From: an uncultured Lactobacillus sp.
GTDB taxonomy: Bacteria; Bacillota; Bacilli; Lactobacillales; Lactobacillaceae
Direction: 5' to 3'
Assembly (NCBI GenBank): GCA_937874185.1
Contig: CALNAK010000022.1
Location: forward strand, 1 to 64,000
DNA: 64,000 nt
In this document: piece after piece, positions 1 to 8,323 of the stretch
Layout of the letters: the number at the start of each line of letters is the position of its first letter
Numbering within the stretch: the first letter of the stretch is position 1
Made by a program: the position numbers and the translations under genes
Notes under the pieces: generated by a model
The model's database searches: none
Told to the model about the DNA's origin: nothing
The model's input: only the letters and a program-made list of their open reading frames with translations

Positions 1-2503
1 TACCCGTATAGGATTCTACTTCGGGCTGAGCGATACCAAAGGCCTTTTCACTGTTTTCCCAAGTGAAATCGTTGTACATCGATAAGGAATTCAATTGCTG
101 ATTCACTTGGCGAAAGGCTTTCACAAACTGTACCTTGGCAGTGGTTCCTTTCAGGTCATCGGCCGCCGTCGGCGTTTGAGCAATGGCTTTTAAATCGACC
201 ACAGCCTTTTGAAATTTTAAGACAGCCTGCTGATAAGTGGGACGAATGATGACATTAAAAGAGCCTTCGCCACTATATAACTTGTAAGCTTCACGTTCAT
301 TAGCTTCCATGATTGCCGGTACCCGAAAGGTCACAATTTGGCCTTCTTGTTTTAATTCCCGGTTTTGGAGCCGGTTGGTGCGTGAGTAGGCTTGAATAAG
401 TTCTTGATAGGCTAAGGTGCGGTCAACAAAGAGCGTGTTTAGCCGAGGGGCATCAAAGCCTGTTAATAAACGGCGTACGACAATCACTAAATTTATTTCT
501 TGATCCGTTTGTAAATGAGCAAAGACCGCCTCACGCCGAGCAGCCCGTTTTGCGACATCTTCGTTATAGAGATTCAGATCGGCTAAATCAAAATTAGTGT
601 GATACTGCTGATTATAATCTTTTAAAATGGTGGCCATTTGGTCATGTTTGTGCGCACTCTGATCTTCGTTTTCACTTAATGAATAAGTAATCGCAATCCG
701 GGGCCAATCAGGATCTAGCTGATTGTGAGTAGTCTTTTTAGCGGCTTTAAAGGCTTGATAATAGCGTTGCGCCATTTCAATGGAACTGGTGGTCAAAATA
801 GCATTGTAGTTGCCATGACCCAAACTCGTTTTACGCGGGCCTTTTTGTAAAATATATTGAACAACTTGGTTAATATGTTCATCGGTCTCAAAGTCAGCCG
901 GAGTTAAATACGTTTCTTCCAAGTCCTTGACTGACATCGCTTGAATCTTGGCTTGAATTTTTGCTTCATCAGCTGTACTCAGCAGGCGGCCTTGCTTATC
1001 GCGACGTGCTTTGACGCGCTGGGTTTCTTTCTCGAGGGCCCGGGTTATTAACGTATCTTTACCAATCGTTGTCACGTGTTCCACGTTAAACGGTAACACG
1101 GCTTGGTCCTCTAAGGCATCTCGCAAGTTATAAACGTGACAGACTTTACCAAATAGCTCCTCAGTCGTAACCGCTAGATCACCCTTGAGCTGTTTTTTAT
1201 TTTCATTAAAGATGGGAGTACCAGTGTAACCATACCAGTTACTATTGACAAATGCTGCCCGAATTTCCTTCTGCATCTTACCAAACTGCGACCGGTGGGC
1301 TTCGTCAACAAAGAAGATTACCCGTTGTTTTAAAGTCTTGCTAAAGCGGGATTGCTTACCGGTTTCCAACTGGGCTTGCGTTTTTTTGACCGCCCGATGG
1401 AGTTTTTGAATCGAGGTAACCAAGACCTTACCGTCATTTTGTTGCAACTTACGCATTAAATCACTGGTATTTTGGGCTTCGTTAATGGCAATATCGTCAT
1501 TGGCAGCATAGGCACTAAAGTTGCTGGTTGTCTGTTCGTCTAAATCCCGCCGGTCAACTAAGAAGATGACCTTATCGACACCGGGATCTTGCGCAGCTAA
1601 TTTAGCGGTTTTATATGAGGTGAGTGTTTTACCAGAACCCGTGGTATGCCAAACAAAGCCATCTTGATGGTCGTGAATTCGGCGCATCACGGCTTCAATC
1701 GCATAAATCTGGTAAGGCCGTAAAAGAATTAAGCTCTGCCGTTCTTGGTCGATGACCGTATATTCACTGACCATTTTGTGGGCCATGGGAATATTAAGGA
1801 CTTGGCGCGTAAACGCTAAGCCGTTTTCCACGGGGTGATTATCCCGCGTTCGCCAATTGAACAAAAAGGCTTTATTGAAATGATCCGGTTCGGCATTCGC
1901 AAAATACGCCGTACTATCCGGCGTCATAATCACAAACATTTGCAACAGCGAGTAAATTCCCGTATATTTACCTTCCTGCGCGTATTTTTCAATTTGATTA
2001 AAAGCCTGGTTAAGTTCGACCGTGGCTTTTTTTAGTTCCAGTTGAATTAAGGGTAACCCATTAATCAATAGGGTTACGTCAAAACGGCGATTAGGATCGG
2101 CATCTTGAGTACCAGCTAACCGTGGTCGCACTGCTTGCCGTACCACTTCATAACTAGATTTACCGCCAGCAACGTCCGCTTTCCAAAACAACTCAAGTGT
2201 CACCGTGCCCAGCTTAGCATCATCACGTTCAACTTCAACTTTGCCAATGCCATTTTCGGCGGCTAGTAACTTAGCTGCTTCGTAAGGTGTCCGGACCTCA
2301 ATCGCCCGTTTAACCTGATTAAATTCGGTATCAGTTAAAGGGTGTCCCTGCAATTTAGCATAATTATTGTTATTTAATTTATCACGAAAATTAGCCCATA
2401 ATTGATCCGGCGTCGCACCATACAGGTCTTTGCGTTCCACCCATTGATTGCTTCCAGTCGTTAAGGTTTTAACAACTTCTTTTTCAAATGACAGTTCCAA
2501 CAT
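1..2503 (-). CDS. hsdR: Type I restriction enzyme R subunit HsdR (partial)
   Basis: Partial gene. The ATG lies inside the window and the frame stays open to the left edge, so about 834 codons are visible; the C-terminal part (the family usually exceeds 1000 residues) lies outside. HsdR is the translocase and nuclease subunit of a type I restriction-modification complex with HsdM and HsdS. Near residues 130-160 an FDVTLLING strand followed by ELKK fits the PD-(D/E)xK nuclease. Walker A HTTGSGKT sits near residue 288, DEAHRSQFG near 398, and VRRLLTGFDAPRL further on. A GGAAGG Shine-Dalgarno precedes the ATG. No hsdM or hsdS is visible; they may lie to the left. By eye the gene is richer in G+C than its surroundings, which suggests horizontal transfer. 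Family call is firm. Confidence 0.93.
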   Translation of the reverse strand, partial: MLELSFEKEVVKTLTTGSNQWVERKDLYGATPDQLWANFRDKLNNNNYAKLQGHPLTDTEFNQVKRAIEVRTPYEAAKLLAAENGIGKVEVERDDAKLGTVTLELFWKADVAGGKSSYEVVRQAVRPRLAGTQDADPNRRFDVTLLINGLPLIQLELKKATVELNQAFNQIEKYAQEGKYTGIYSLLQMFVIMTPDSTAYFANAEPDHFNKAFLFNWRTRDNHPVENGLAFTRQVLNIPMAHKMVSEYTVIDQERQSLILLRPYQIYAIEAVMRRIHDHQDGFVWHTTGSGKTLTSYKTAKLAAQDPGVDKVIFLVDRRDLDEQTTSNFSAYAANDDIAINEAQNTSDLMRKLQQNDGKVLVTSIQKLHRAVKKTQAQLETGKQSRFSKTLKQRVIFFVDEAHRSQFGKMQKEIRAAFVNSNWYGYTGTPIFNENKKQLKGDLAVTTEELFGKVCHVYNLRDALEDQAVLPFNVEHVTTIGKDTLITRALEKETQRVKARRDKQGRLLSTADEAKIQAKIQAMSVKDLEETYLTPADFETDEHINQVVQYILQKGPRKTSLGHGNYNAILTTSSIEMAQRYYQAFKAAKKTTHNQLDPDWPRIAITYSLSENEDQSAHKHDQMATILKDYNQQYHTNFDLADLNLYNEDVAKRAARREAVFAHLQTDQEINLVIVVRRLLTGFDAPRLNTLFVDRTLAYQELIQAYSRTNRLQNRELKQEGQIVTFRVPAIMEANEREAYKLYSGEGSFNVIIRPTYQQAVLKFQKAVVDLKAIAQTPTAADDLKGTTAKVQFVKAFRQVNQQLNSLSMYNDFTWENSEKAFGIAQPEVESYTG

Positions 2504-2605
2504 AAAAACATTCCTTCCCCCACCTTTAAATTACTCACTAGTTTATTATACGCGAACAGATTAGCGTTTAGGCTTCATAATTTGGTAGATTGATTTTTTA
2601 TTTTT

Positions 2606-2638
2606 AGGCCACTAGGGTATACCCTAGTGGCCTTTTTT
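2606..2638 (+). terminator. Rho-independent terminator upstream of hsdR
   Basis: A perfect inverted repeat (AGGCCACTAGGGTA and its complement) followed by TTTTTT on the plus strand. No plus-strand gene is left upstream of it, so it is either a relic or shields hsdR from opposite transcription. Confidence 0.7.
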
Positions 2639-3035
2639 GATCCATTATCAATGGCTTTTTAAATTAGGGCCTAGTACTTTTGGAATGAAAATACTTTCCA
2701 ACACCAAAAATTCTAGACCCGAATTTATCTAGTTTACAATCTCCTCAAGAATCGTTCGCTATTACATTTTGCTGAAATGTTTCAAGGCATATACGATCTT
2801 AACGATTATAGTTATACAGACAATGATTTAAAACGCGTATAGTTTGCTAATGGTAGATGTGGGAGCCCCAAAGAGATATTGGAGATTTTGGAGCCCTAAA
2901 AAAGTAATTTCGGAGAAATCGGAGCCCCTAAAAAGAAAAAATTCCATTCTTTATGAAATTAAGGACAGATCGGGCGGATTTAAAAAAGTAAATTCGTCAG
3001 ATTTGTCGGGTATTAAAAAAGTAAACCATTGAATA

Positions 3036-3076
3036 AGCGCCCCACGTCTTAAATAAATTAGATGTGAGGCGTTTTT
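3036..3076 (+). terminator. Terminator-like hairpin in the remnant region
   Basis: GCGCCCCACGTCT pairs with AGATGTGAGGCG and is followed by TTTTT. It lies directly after the stop of a 62-codon open frame (2844-3032) that has no recognisable domain; that frame may be the tail of a lost gene. Confidence 0.55.
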
Positions 3077-3686
3077 ATTATGTCTGTGATTAATTATATT
3101 GATTAATCATAACGGGGCTTATATGCTCGTATATTAAAACAAAAATAGGGATGATTTAACATCCCCCAGATAGTCCGTTTTTAGAAATTCAATCAGCCGA
3201 AAACTCGACCTATTGAAAATTTGACTGCGCAAAATATCACAGTCGAAAATTCGACCGTGAAAAATGTTAGGGGGTAGTTACAACTACACTTGTTTGAACG
3301 TAGTAAAAAGTAGCAATTGCACATTAGTATTCAGAAAGTTTACTTTTAACGGCAACTTGTCAATTTATATTAACTATTTTTAGTTGATTAGTTACTAATT
3401 CATATCCGCCAAAAGTGGCAGAAAGGCTTCAAAATAGTATGCAACCTTGCTCAAAATTGGTGTGCCCTTTTTTGAATAAGGTTGCGCCCCTAAAATACTG
3501 ATAAATAAGTATTCTTAATTATTGCCATGATGGGAAATGATGGTATGAAATGACTTTGGCTTATTAACGTTGTAACTCGGATAAGACTTAATAACATGCT
3601 AACTTTTGCTAAGGTTTTGAATGATGAAACAATCTAGTATAAAATTGCAACCTTGCTCAAAATTTGGGGTAGCCGAAAACTAGGCA

Positions 3687-3866
3687 GACCTATTTTGCAA
3701 AGATACATACATTCAAATATTTATCGTGACCAAAAGTGGGCACGTTTAAATACTTATCTCGGTAGCGCCAAAAGTGGCGCTCATGTTTCAAAAAACATCT
3801 GCGCAAAATTGCGCAGACCTATTTTACAAAGATCAAATATTTATCGTGCCAAAAATTAGGCACGGG
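3687..3866. repeat. Direct repeat of about 50 bases with hairpins
   Basis: Two copies of a block reading GACCTATTTTGCAAAGAT (second copy TTTTACAAAGAT), then CAAATATTTATCGTG and a hairpin closing with GGCACG, at about 3689-3748 and 3816-3866. A second pair, GCAACCTTGCTCAAAATT, occurs at 3441 and 3647. Such local duplication suits a decaying noncoding segment rather than genes. Confidence 0.6.
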
Positions 3867-3893
3867 TTATTTCATCATTCGAATGTCGAAAAC

Positions 3894-4076
3894 GTGAGGG
3901 TGTACCCGAAGTACGCCCTCGGATATTCAAGTGGTAGTGATGCACTAAAACGTCATGTAGATGATGATGACAAGCTGAAGTACCAAATCAGTACCGCAGG
4001 CCAATTACGTGAACAAACAATTATTGTAATTTCTGAACAGCAAGAAGCTAAGCGAACGAATTGTTCTGTTAGGTAA
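3894..4076 (+). pseudogene. Bro-N type phage antirepressor fragment
   Basis: The plus frame reads YALGYSSGSDALKRHVDDDD and then KLKYQISTAGQLREQT and IIVISEQ. This matches the Bro-N signature of phage antirepressors (LGYsnpsdAlkrHVdeeDK followed by a TaGQ/GG and TIInEsG-like strand). The start of the domain, normally with a WFvakDva stretch, is missing; the preceding residues come from hairpin-rich DNA, including a perfect GAGGG-GTAC hairpin at 3896-3920, and the frame ends shortly after the motif. I infer a truncated, non-functional remnant and thus a phage origin for the strip. The upstream 40 codons of the same frame are not homologous to anything I know. Confidence 0.6.
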
Positions 4077-4154
4077 AAATACCGTCGTGATTCCCGACGG
4101 AACTAACGTTGCCAAAAGTGGCTGCGACTTGAGTGCTTGAGAGAGCGCTTCTGC

Positions 4155-4705
4155 TAAGCGGTTCAACAATATACACGCAATGTTATATGTATCAAGGCAT
4201 ACAAGGGATGTCGTAAAACAAATACGTACTTAAAGTACATCTCTAATTGTTGGCAAATGTTAGCAAATGTTAGCAAATGTTGGCATAAAAAATCAACTAT
4301 CTATTTTGAAGTTGCTCACTTGAACATAACTAGAATATTAATATAAATATTTAATTTCTCACGGTCGAAAATTCGACATTACTAGCATTGTGGGACGCAA
4401 AAAGTGGCGCCCCAATTCGACACTTGTGTCGAAAGATATTTACTGACATACTGCCACTGTTGGCAGAAAGTAATTTATTAAAACAACTGTACCTTATGTA
4501 CGCTTGTAATAACGCTCTCTTTGATCAGTAAAGCTCCTATTAAGCAATTCGATAATATCCATATAATGTTATATGTATCAAGGCGTACAAGGGATGTAGT
4601 ACAAGGTTGACAAGGGATGTCATAAAACAAAAATCAGGAAACAAATACGGATGTAATTAAGTACGTACTTAAAGTACATCTCTAATTGTTAGCAAATGTT
4701 GGCAT
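4155..4705. repeat. Diverged long direct repeat with 10-bp tandem array
   Basis: Two related blocks at 4155-4286 and 4541-4705. Both read TAAGC, a variable stretch, AATGTTATATGTATCAAGGC, TACAAGGGATGT, a GTACTTAAAGTAC palindrome, CATCTCTAATTGTT and GCAAATGTT motifs. Copy one ends in a 10-bp tandem array (TGGCAAATGT, TAGCAAATGT twice, TGGCATAAAA; 4251-4290). Copy two carries extra inserted sequence. The array resembles replication iterons in form, but no replication gene is nearby. Confidence 0.65.
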
Positions 4706-4795
4706 TAATTAACTGATCCATAGCAATAAAAAACCACCACATAGAAAATGTGATGGCAACCGCCCCAGCCAGTAATATTATTATTTTGAATTGGT

Positions 4796-4826
4796 ACCAT
4801 TTGACTACCAAATTGACTACCAAATT
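4796..4826. repeat. TTGACTACCAAA direct repeats, possible integrase arm sites
   Basis: TTGACTACCAAA occurs twice in direct repeat, about 100 bases from the 3' end of tRNA-Lys. Short direct repeats beside a tRNA 3' end are typical of the arm-type sites of tyrosine integrases. No integrase is in the window, so this is an inference. Confidence 0.35.
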
Positions 4827-4865
4827 GATGTTATTCATTAATTCTTAAAACTATCAGGATAAAGA

Positions 4866-4914
4866 AATAACCAGCTATATCAATGCTTTAAGCACTCGAT
4901 ATAACTGGTTATTT
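4866..4914 (-). terminator. Terminator downstream of tRNA-Lys
   Basis: AATAACCAGCTATATC pairs with GATATAACTGGTTATT with one mismatch; T-rich on both strands (TTTTTT on plus, TTTCTTT on minus), so it may act in both directions. Confidence 0.7.
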
Positions 4915-4923
4915 TTTACTTTA

Positions 4924-4996
4924 TGGGTGGTTGGGGGATCGAACCCCAGACCCACGGATTAAGAGTCCGTTGCTCTGCCAGCTGAGCTAACCACCC
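4924..4996 (-). tRNA. tRNA-Lys (anticodon CTT)
   Basis: On the minus strand the cloverleaf folds fully: acceptor GGGTGGT/ACCACCC with discriminator A, D arm GCTCAGCTGGCAGAGC, anticodon stem ACGGA/TCCGT with loop CTCTTAA (anticodon CTT), and T arm TGGGGTTCGATCCCCCA. The 3' CCA is not encoded. It reads the AAG codon. Its 3' end faces the hairpin-rich strip and hsdR, the orientation expected of a tRNA used as an integration site. Confidence 0.97.
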
Positions 4997-5121
4997 ATGC
5001 TTCTTAGTTGATAAACGTTACCGCCTCAACCAACGAGATATATCATACCATAAGCCGCAAATTCATGACAAGCTTTTTTTTCAAAAAAACTTAAATTTTT
5101 TAAGGTAGTGTTATGTAGATT

Positions 5122-5149
5122 TTGTTTTAATAGTAATAACTAGTATAAT
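5122..5149 (+). promoter_or_regulatory. Probable sigma-A promoter of walR
   Basis: TTGTTT, a 16-bp spacer and a consensus TATAAT, 23 bases before the walR start codon, which has an AAGGAG Shine-Dalgarno. Confidence 0.65.
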
Positions 5150-5172
5150 ATTCACGTCAAGGAGATATATAA

Positions 5173-5874
5173 ATGGCTAAAAAAATTCTAGTAGTAGATG
5201 ATGAAAAACCAATTTCCGATATTGTTAAATATAATTTGGAAAACGAAGGCTACGAAGTCATAACTGCTTTTGATGGACAAGAAGCTTTGGACAAAGTAGA
5301 TGAGGATGATCCAGATCTTATCTTGCTAGATCTTATGCTTCCAGTTATTGATGGTCTTGAAGTAGCTAGAACTATCAGAAAAACTAAAGATACTCCAATT
5401 ATTATGTTAACGGCTAAAGATACTGAAATTGATAAGGTTATTGGCCTAGAACTTGGGGCAGATGATTATGTCACTAAGCCATTCTCTAACAGAGAGTTAG
5501 TTGCACGTGTTAAGGCTCGTTTAAGAACCCAAAGTCACGCCCACGCTGACGATACTAAGACTAGTGAAATTAAGATTGGTGATTTAACCATTCTTCCCGA
5601 TGCATATACCGTAACAAAAAATGGAAAAGAAATTGAATTAACACACCGTGAGTTTGAATTGTTACATTACTTAGCTCAACATATTGGACAAGTAATGAAA
5701 CGTGAACACTTACTCCAAACTGTTTGGGGTTATGACTATTTCGGAGATGTCAGAACAGTTGACGTTACCGTAAGACGTTTACGTGAAAAAATCGAAAATA
5801 ATCCCAGCCAACCAGAATGGTTAATGACCAGACGTGGAGTTGGATATTATTTGAGAGACCCTGATACGGACTAG
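5173..5874 (+). CDS. walR: Response regulator WalR (YycF)
   Basis: OmpR/PhoB-family regulator of the essential WalRK cell-wall system. The receiver domain (1-120) has acidic pocket DD at 9-10, phosphoacceptor Asp53 (LILLDLMLP) and KPF switch lysine; the C-terminal winged helix (about 135-230) contains the typical REHLLQTVWGYDYFGDVRTV segment. Length 233 residues is normal. It heads the walRKHIJ-htrA-rlmH order, but here 553 bases of repeats and a terminator separate it from walK, whereas they normally sit side by side. Its TAG stop is the first base triplet of the repeat element that follows. WalR typically binds TGTWAH direct repeats at 11-bp spacing. Confidence 0.96.
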   Translation: MAKKILVVDDEKPISDIVKYNLENEGYEVITAFDGQEALDKVDEDDPDLILLDLMLPVIDGLEVARTIRKTKDTPIIMLTAKDTEIDKVIGLELGADDYVTKPFSNRELVARVKARLRTQSHAHADDTKTSEIKIGDLTILPDAYTVTKNGKEIELTHREFELLHYLAQHIGQVMKREHLLQTVWGYDYFGDVRTVDVTVRRLREKIENNPSQPEWLMTRRGVGYYLRDPDTD

Positions 5875-6246
5875 AGAGCGCAGTAGACCGGGAATTTCCG
5901 AGCATTTGCAGGACTTCACGAATTATACGCGATTTTTGCGTATGATTTGGGAAGTCAGGCAAAGCGGAGTGAAATTGGTCTACGGAGCTCGTTTTGAATC
6001 AGAGAGCGAAACAAGGGCGCTCAGCCCACGAGGATTTACATGATATTTGGAATTACTCACGTAGTGAGTGAGGCCAGATATTAGGTAAACCGGAATGGGT
6101 TGCCCTTGTGTAGCTCGTTTTAGAATCAGAGAGTGTAGTAAGGGCGCACAGCTCCCGAGGATGAACACTACAACTTCAGTCGGCAACGAAGTGCCGGCAG
6201 AAGTTGTTGAGTTCACCGGAAGGAGTTGCCCTTACGAAACTCGTTT
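5873..6246 (+). repeat. Long-hairpin element family 1, three tandem units (locus A)
   Basis: Units at 5873-5996, 6001-6121 and 6128-6246, period 127-128 bases. Each begins AGAGAGCG or AGAGAGTG, ends AGCTCGTTT or ACTCGTTT and folds into one long hairpin. Outer stems differ but pair: GTAGACC/GGTCTAC, ACAAGGGC/GCCCTTGT, GTAAGGGC/GCCCTTAC. Inner parts include ATTATACGC/GCGTATGATT (unit 1), ACTCACGTAGTGAGT (unit 2) and CGGCA/TGCCG (unit 3). Conserved single-strand motifs are CGAGGAT or CGAGCAT on the left arm and a matching AACCGGA or AAGCGGA on the right. The element starts inside the walR stop codon and reads in the same direction. Frames seen across it on either strand are not genes. Confidence 0.85.
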
Positions 6247-6330
6247 AGGAGTCACAAACAAAATATGCCTTAGAATATAAGTAGGGCAACAAACTCCAAC
6301 TCAAATAAAAATTTTCATCATTGAAAACAA

Positions 6331-6372
6331 GAAAAAAACTGTCATGCCATAAAAAGCGTGCCAGTTTTTTTG
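6331..6372 (+). terminator. Terminator between walR and walK
   Basis: AAAAAAACTG-TCATGC and GCGTG-CCAGTTTTTTT form a hairpin with a long T run on plus. It should stop most readthrough from walR, so walK needs its own promoter. Confidence 0.7.
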
Positions 6373-6387
6373 TTATCTGTATAGCTG

Positions 6388-6393
6388 TATAAT
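6388..6393 (+). promoter_or_regulatory. Possible -10 box of a walK promoter
   Basis: Consensus TATAAT 35 bases before the walK start, just after the terminator. The -35 region at 17 bp is only a T run, so the call rests on the -10 box and on the need for a promoter here. Confidence 0.4.
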
Positions 6394-6427
6394 ATACATA
6401 AGTCTGTATTGTTTAGGTGGAAATATT

Positions 6428-8323
6428 TTGAAAAATAGATTTGTCTTTTTACATTCGATTAATTTCAAAATCGGATTGTCTTTTATTTTAATTCTTATCG
6501 TCACAATTGAAATTATTGGGGCCTATTTTGTACGTCAACTTGAGGATCAAAACATTGCTAATTTTGAGACTTCTGTTGTTGTACCAGCATATACGCTCAA
6601 TCAGATTTCAGAAAATTTAACTGATAATGATCAGCATACTAGGGAAAATATCAGTAATGCGATTCAAGATTATTCACGAGTCAGCACTGATATTACTGAT
6701 GTACAGGTCATTGATCGAAGCGGAATCATTGTTGGGGCCAAAGATTCCGAGGGGAGTAATATCATTGGGACACAGACTTTGAAAGATAATATCAAACAAA
6801 GTATTCGTAATGATAAAAGAATTACTCAAATTTACTATGAAAAAGATAATGGTAGTTCATATGAATCAATCGTACCGGTAACTTCAACGGATAATAGTAC
6901 CGTCGTTGGAGCAATTTATGTTCGTGCCAGTATGGAATCAGTTTATACGGGAATCAATAATATTATCCTGATTTTCCTAACAGCTTCATTAGTTGCTGGA
7001 TTATTGGGTGCCATTATTGCCATTTTTATTGCTCGTGCGATTACACGGCCAATTGATGAAATGAAACAACAAGCCGTTCGAATGGCGGAAGGTGATTATT
7101 CTGGTCAAGTTCGTGTCTACTCACCCGATGAATTGGGTCAACTAGCTATGGCGGTCAATGATTTGTCTGTCAAAGTTGAAGAGGCGACGGAAAACTCGGA
7201 ATCTGAACGACGAAGATTGGATAGTGTGCTAACGCAGATGTCTGATGGGGTTATCGCAACCAATCGTTTAGGAAATATTACGGTCATTAATGAAATGGCT
7301 CAGGAGTTCTTGGATACTGATGAAGATGAAGCTATTGGACAACCATTAGTCGATGTTTTAGGAATCACAGACAGAACTAGTTTTGACGAATTGCTAGAAA
7401 GTCCAGATCCAATGGTAATTGAAACTAACGATTCCAGTGAAGATTACGACGCTGCCGATGATAATTCATTGATTTTAAACGCTGATTTCTCATTGATCCA
7501 AAGAAATAGTGGGTTCATTAGTGGTATGGTTTGTGTCCTACATGATGTTACTGAACAACAAAAAATCGATAGTGAACGTCGTCAATTCGTTTCCAATGTT
7601 TCTCATGAATTGAGAACGCCATTGACTAGTATCAGTAGTTACATTGATGCTTTGAACAATGGTGCTTGGAAAGATCAAAAATTAGCACCACAATTCTTAG
7701 GCGTTACAGCTGAGGAAACTGATCGAATGATCCGTATGATCAAGGATCTATTGAGTTTATCCAGAATGGATCAAGGTCGTTCTAAATTGGAGAAAGAATT
7801 AGTAAACTTTAATGAATTTTTCTCTTATATTTTGGATCGATTTGATATGATGCTTGAAAAAGAAAAGGCTGATGCCAAAGAAGATGATACGAAAGTTGTT
7901 AAAAATTATCGTATCAAACGTATTTTTACTAGCAAAGACTTGTGGGTTGAAATTGATACCGATAAAATGACACAAGTGGTCGATAATATTATGAATAATG
8001 CTATCAAGTATTCACCAGATGGTGGTGTCATTACTTGTCGTCTTTTGGAGACTAACAAACATATTATTGTTAGTATTTCAGATGAAGGCCTTGGTATTCC
8101 TAGAAAGGATATTAAGAAAGTCTTCGAACGTTTCTACCGTGTTGATAAGGCACGTTCTAGAAAACAAGGTGGTACTGGACTTGGACTATCTATTTCGAAA
8201 GAAATTGTGGAACAACACAAAGGTAGAATCTGGGTAAACAGTGCTGAAGGTAAGGGATCAACATTCTACATTTCCTTACCATTTGATCCTAACGAAACTG
8301 GAGGAGAATGGGATGAAGTTTAG
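6428..8323 (+). CDS. walK: Sensor histidine kinase WalK (YycG)
   Basis: Membrane kinase that phosphorylates WalR. It starts at TTG with GGTGG eight bases before. Order: membrane helix (about 12-32), extracytoplasmic sensing loop (33-175), second helix (178-203), HAMP (204-257, TRPIDEMKQQA), PAS (about 268-372), HisKA with phospho-His393 in SHELRTP, and HATPase with the N box near 518 (DNIMNNAIKYSPDGG), DEGLGIP and GTGLGLS motifs. 631 residues is the usual size. It overlaps walH by 11 bases. Nothing essential is missing; the only oddity is the distance from walR and the TTG start. Confidence 0.96.
   Translation: MKNRFVFLHSINFKIGLSFILILIVTIEIIGAYFVRQLEDQNIANFETSVVVPAYTLNQISENLTDNDQHTRENISNAIQDYSRVSTDITDVQVIDRSGIIVGAKDSEGSNIIGTQTLKDNIKQSIRNDKRITQIYYEKDNGSSYESIVPVTSTDNSTVVGAIYVRASMESVYTGINNIILIFLTASLVAGLLGAIIAIFIARAITRPIDEMKQQAVRMAEGDYSGQVRVYSPDELGQLAMAVNDLSVKVEEATENSESERRRLDSVLTQMSDGVIATNRLGNITVINEMAQEFLDTDEDEAIGQPLVDVLGITDRTSFDELLESPDPMVIETNDSSEDYDAADDNSLILNADFSLIQRNSGFISGMVCVLHDVTEQQKIDSERRQFVSNVSHELRTPLTSISSYIDALNNGAWKDQKLAPQFLGVTAEETDRMIRMIKDLLSLSRMDQGRSKLEKELVNFNEFFSYILDRFDMMLEKEKADAKEDDTKVVKNYRIKRIFTSKDLWVEIDTDKMTQVVDNIMNNAIKYSPDGGVITCRLLETNKHIIVSISDEGLGIPRKDIKKVFERFYRVDKARSRKQGGTGLGLSISKEIVEQHKGRIWVNSAEGKGSTFYISLPFDPNETGGEWDEV

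Larger units (their letters stand above)
2504..4923. other. Gene-poor palindrome-rich strip, probable mobile element remnant
   Basis: About 2.4 kb without a convincing intact gene. It holds two plus-strand terminators, many short imperfect palindromes, duplicated blocks, a broken phage antirepressor fragment and integrase-arm-like repeats, and it ends at the 3' end of a tRNA gene. Palindromes seen include GCGCCAAAAGTGGCGC (3774), TCTGCGCAAAATTGCGCAGA (3799), GTCGAAAATTCGAC (3242 and 4364), CGTGCC-N8-GGCACG (3847) and CGACACTTGTGTCG (4418). The core CCAAAAGTGG or a close variant recurs at least five times. I infer the decayed edge of a phage or genomic island inserted at tRNA-Lys; the base composition is more A+T-rich than hsdR. 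Confidence 0.55.

Noticed and set aside
2844..3032. 62-codon plus frame followed by a terminator
   Set aside because: No recognisable domain and a composition that follows the local palindromes; noted only as a possible gene tail.
3653..3859. 68-codon plus frame with internal similarity
   Set aside because: Its similarity comes from a direct DNA repeat; no start signals and no known family.
5980..6280. Open frames on both strands inside the walR-walK spacer
   Set aside because: They lie within family 1 hairpin units, have no Shine-Dalgarno, and the same frames are broken in other copies of the element.
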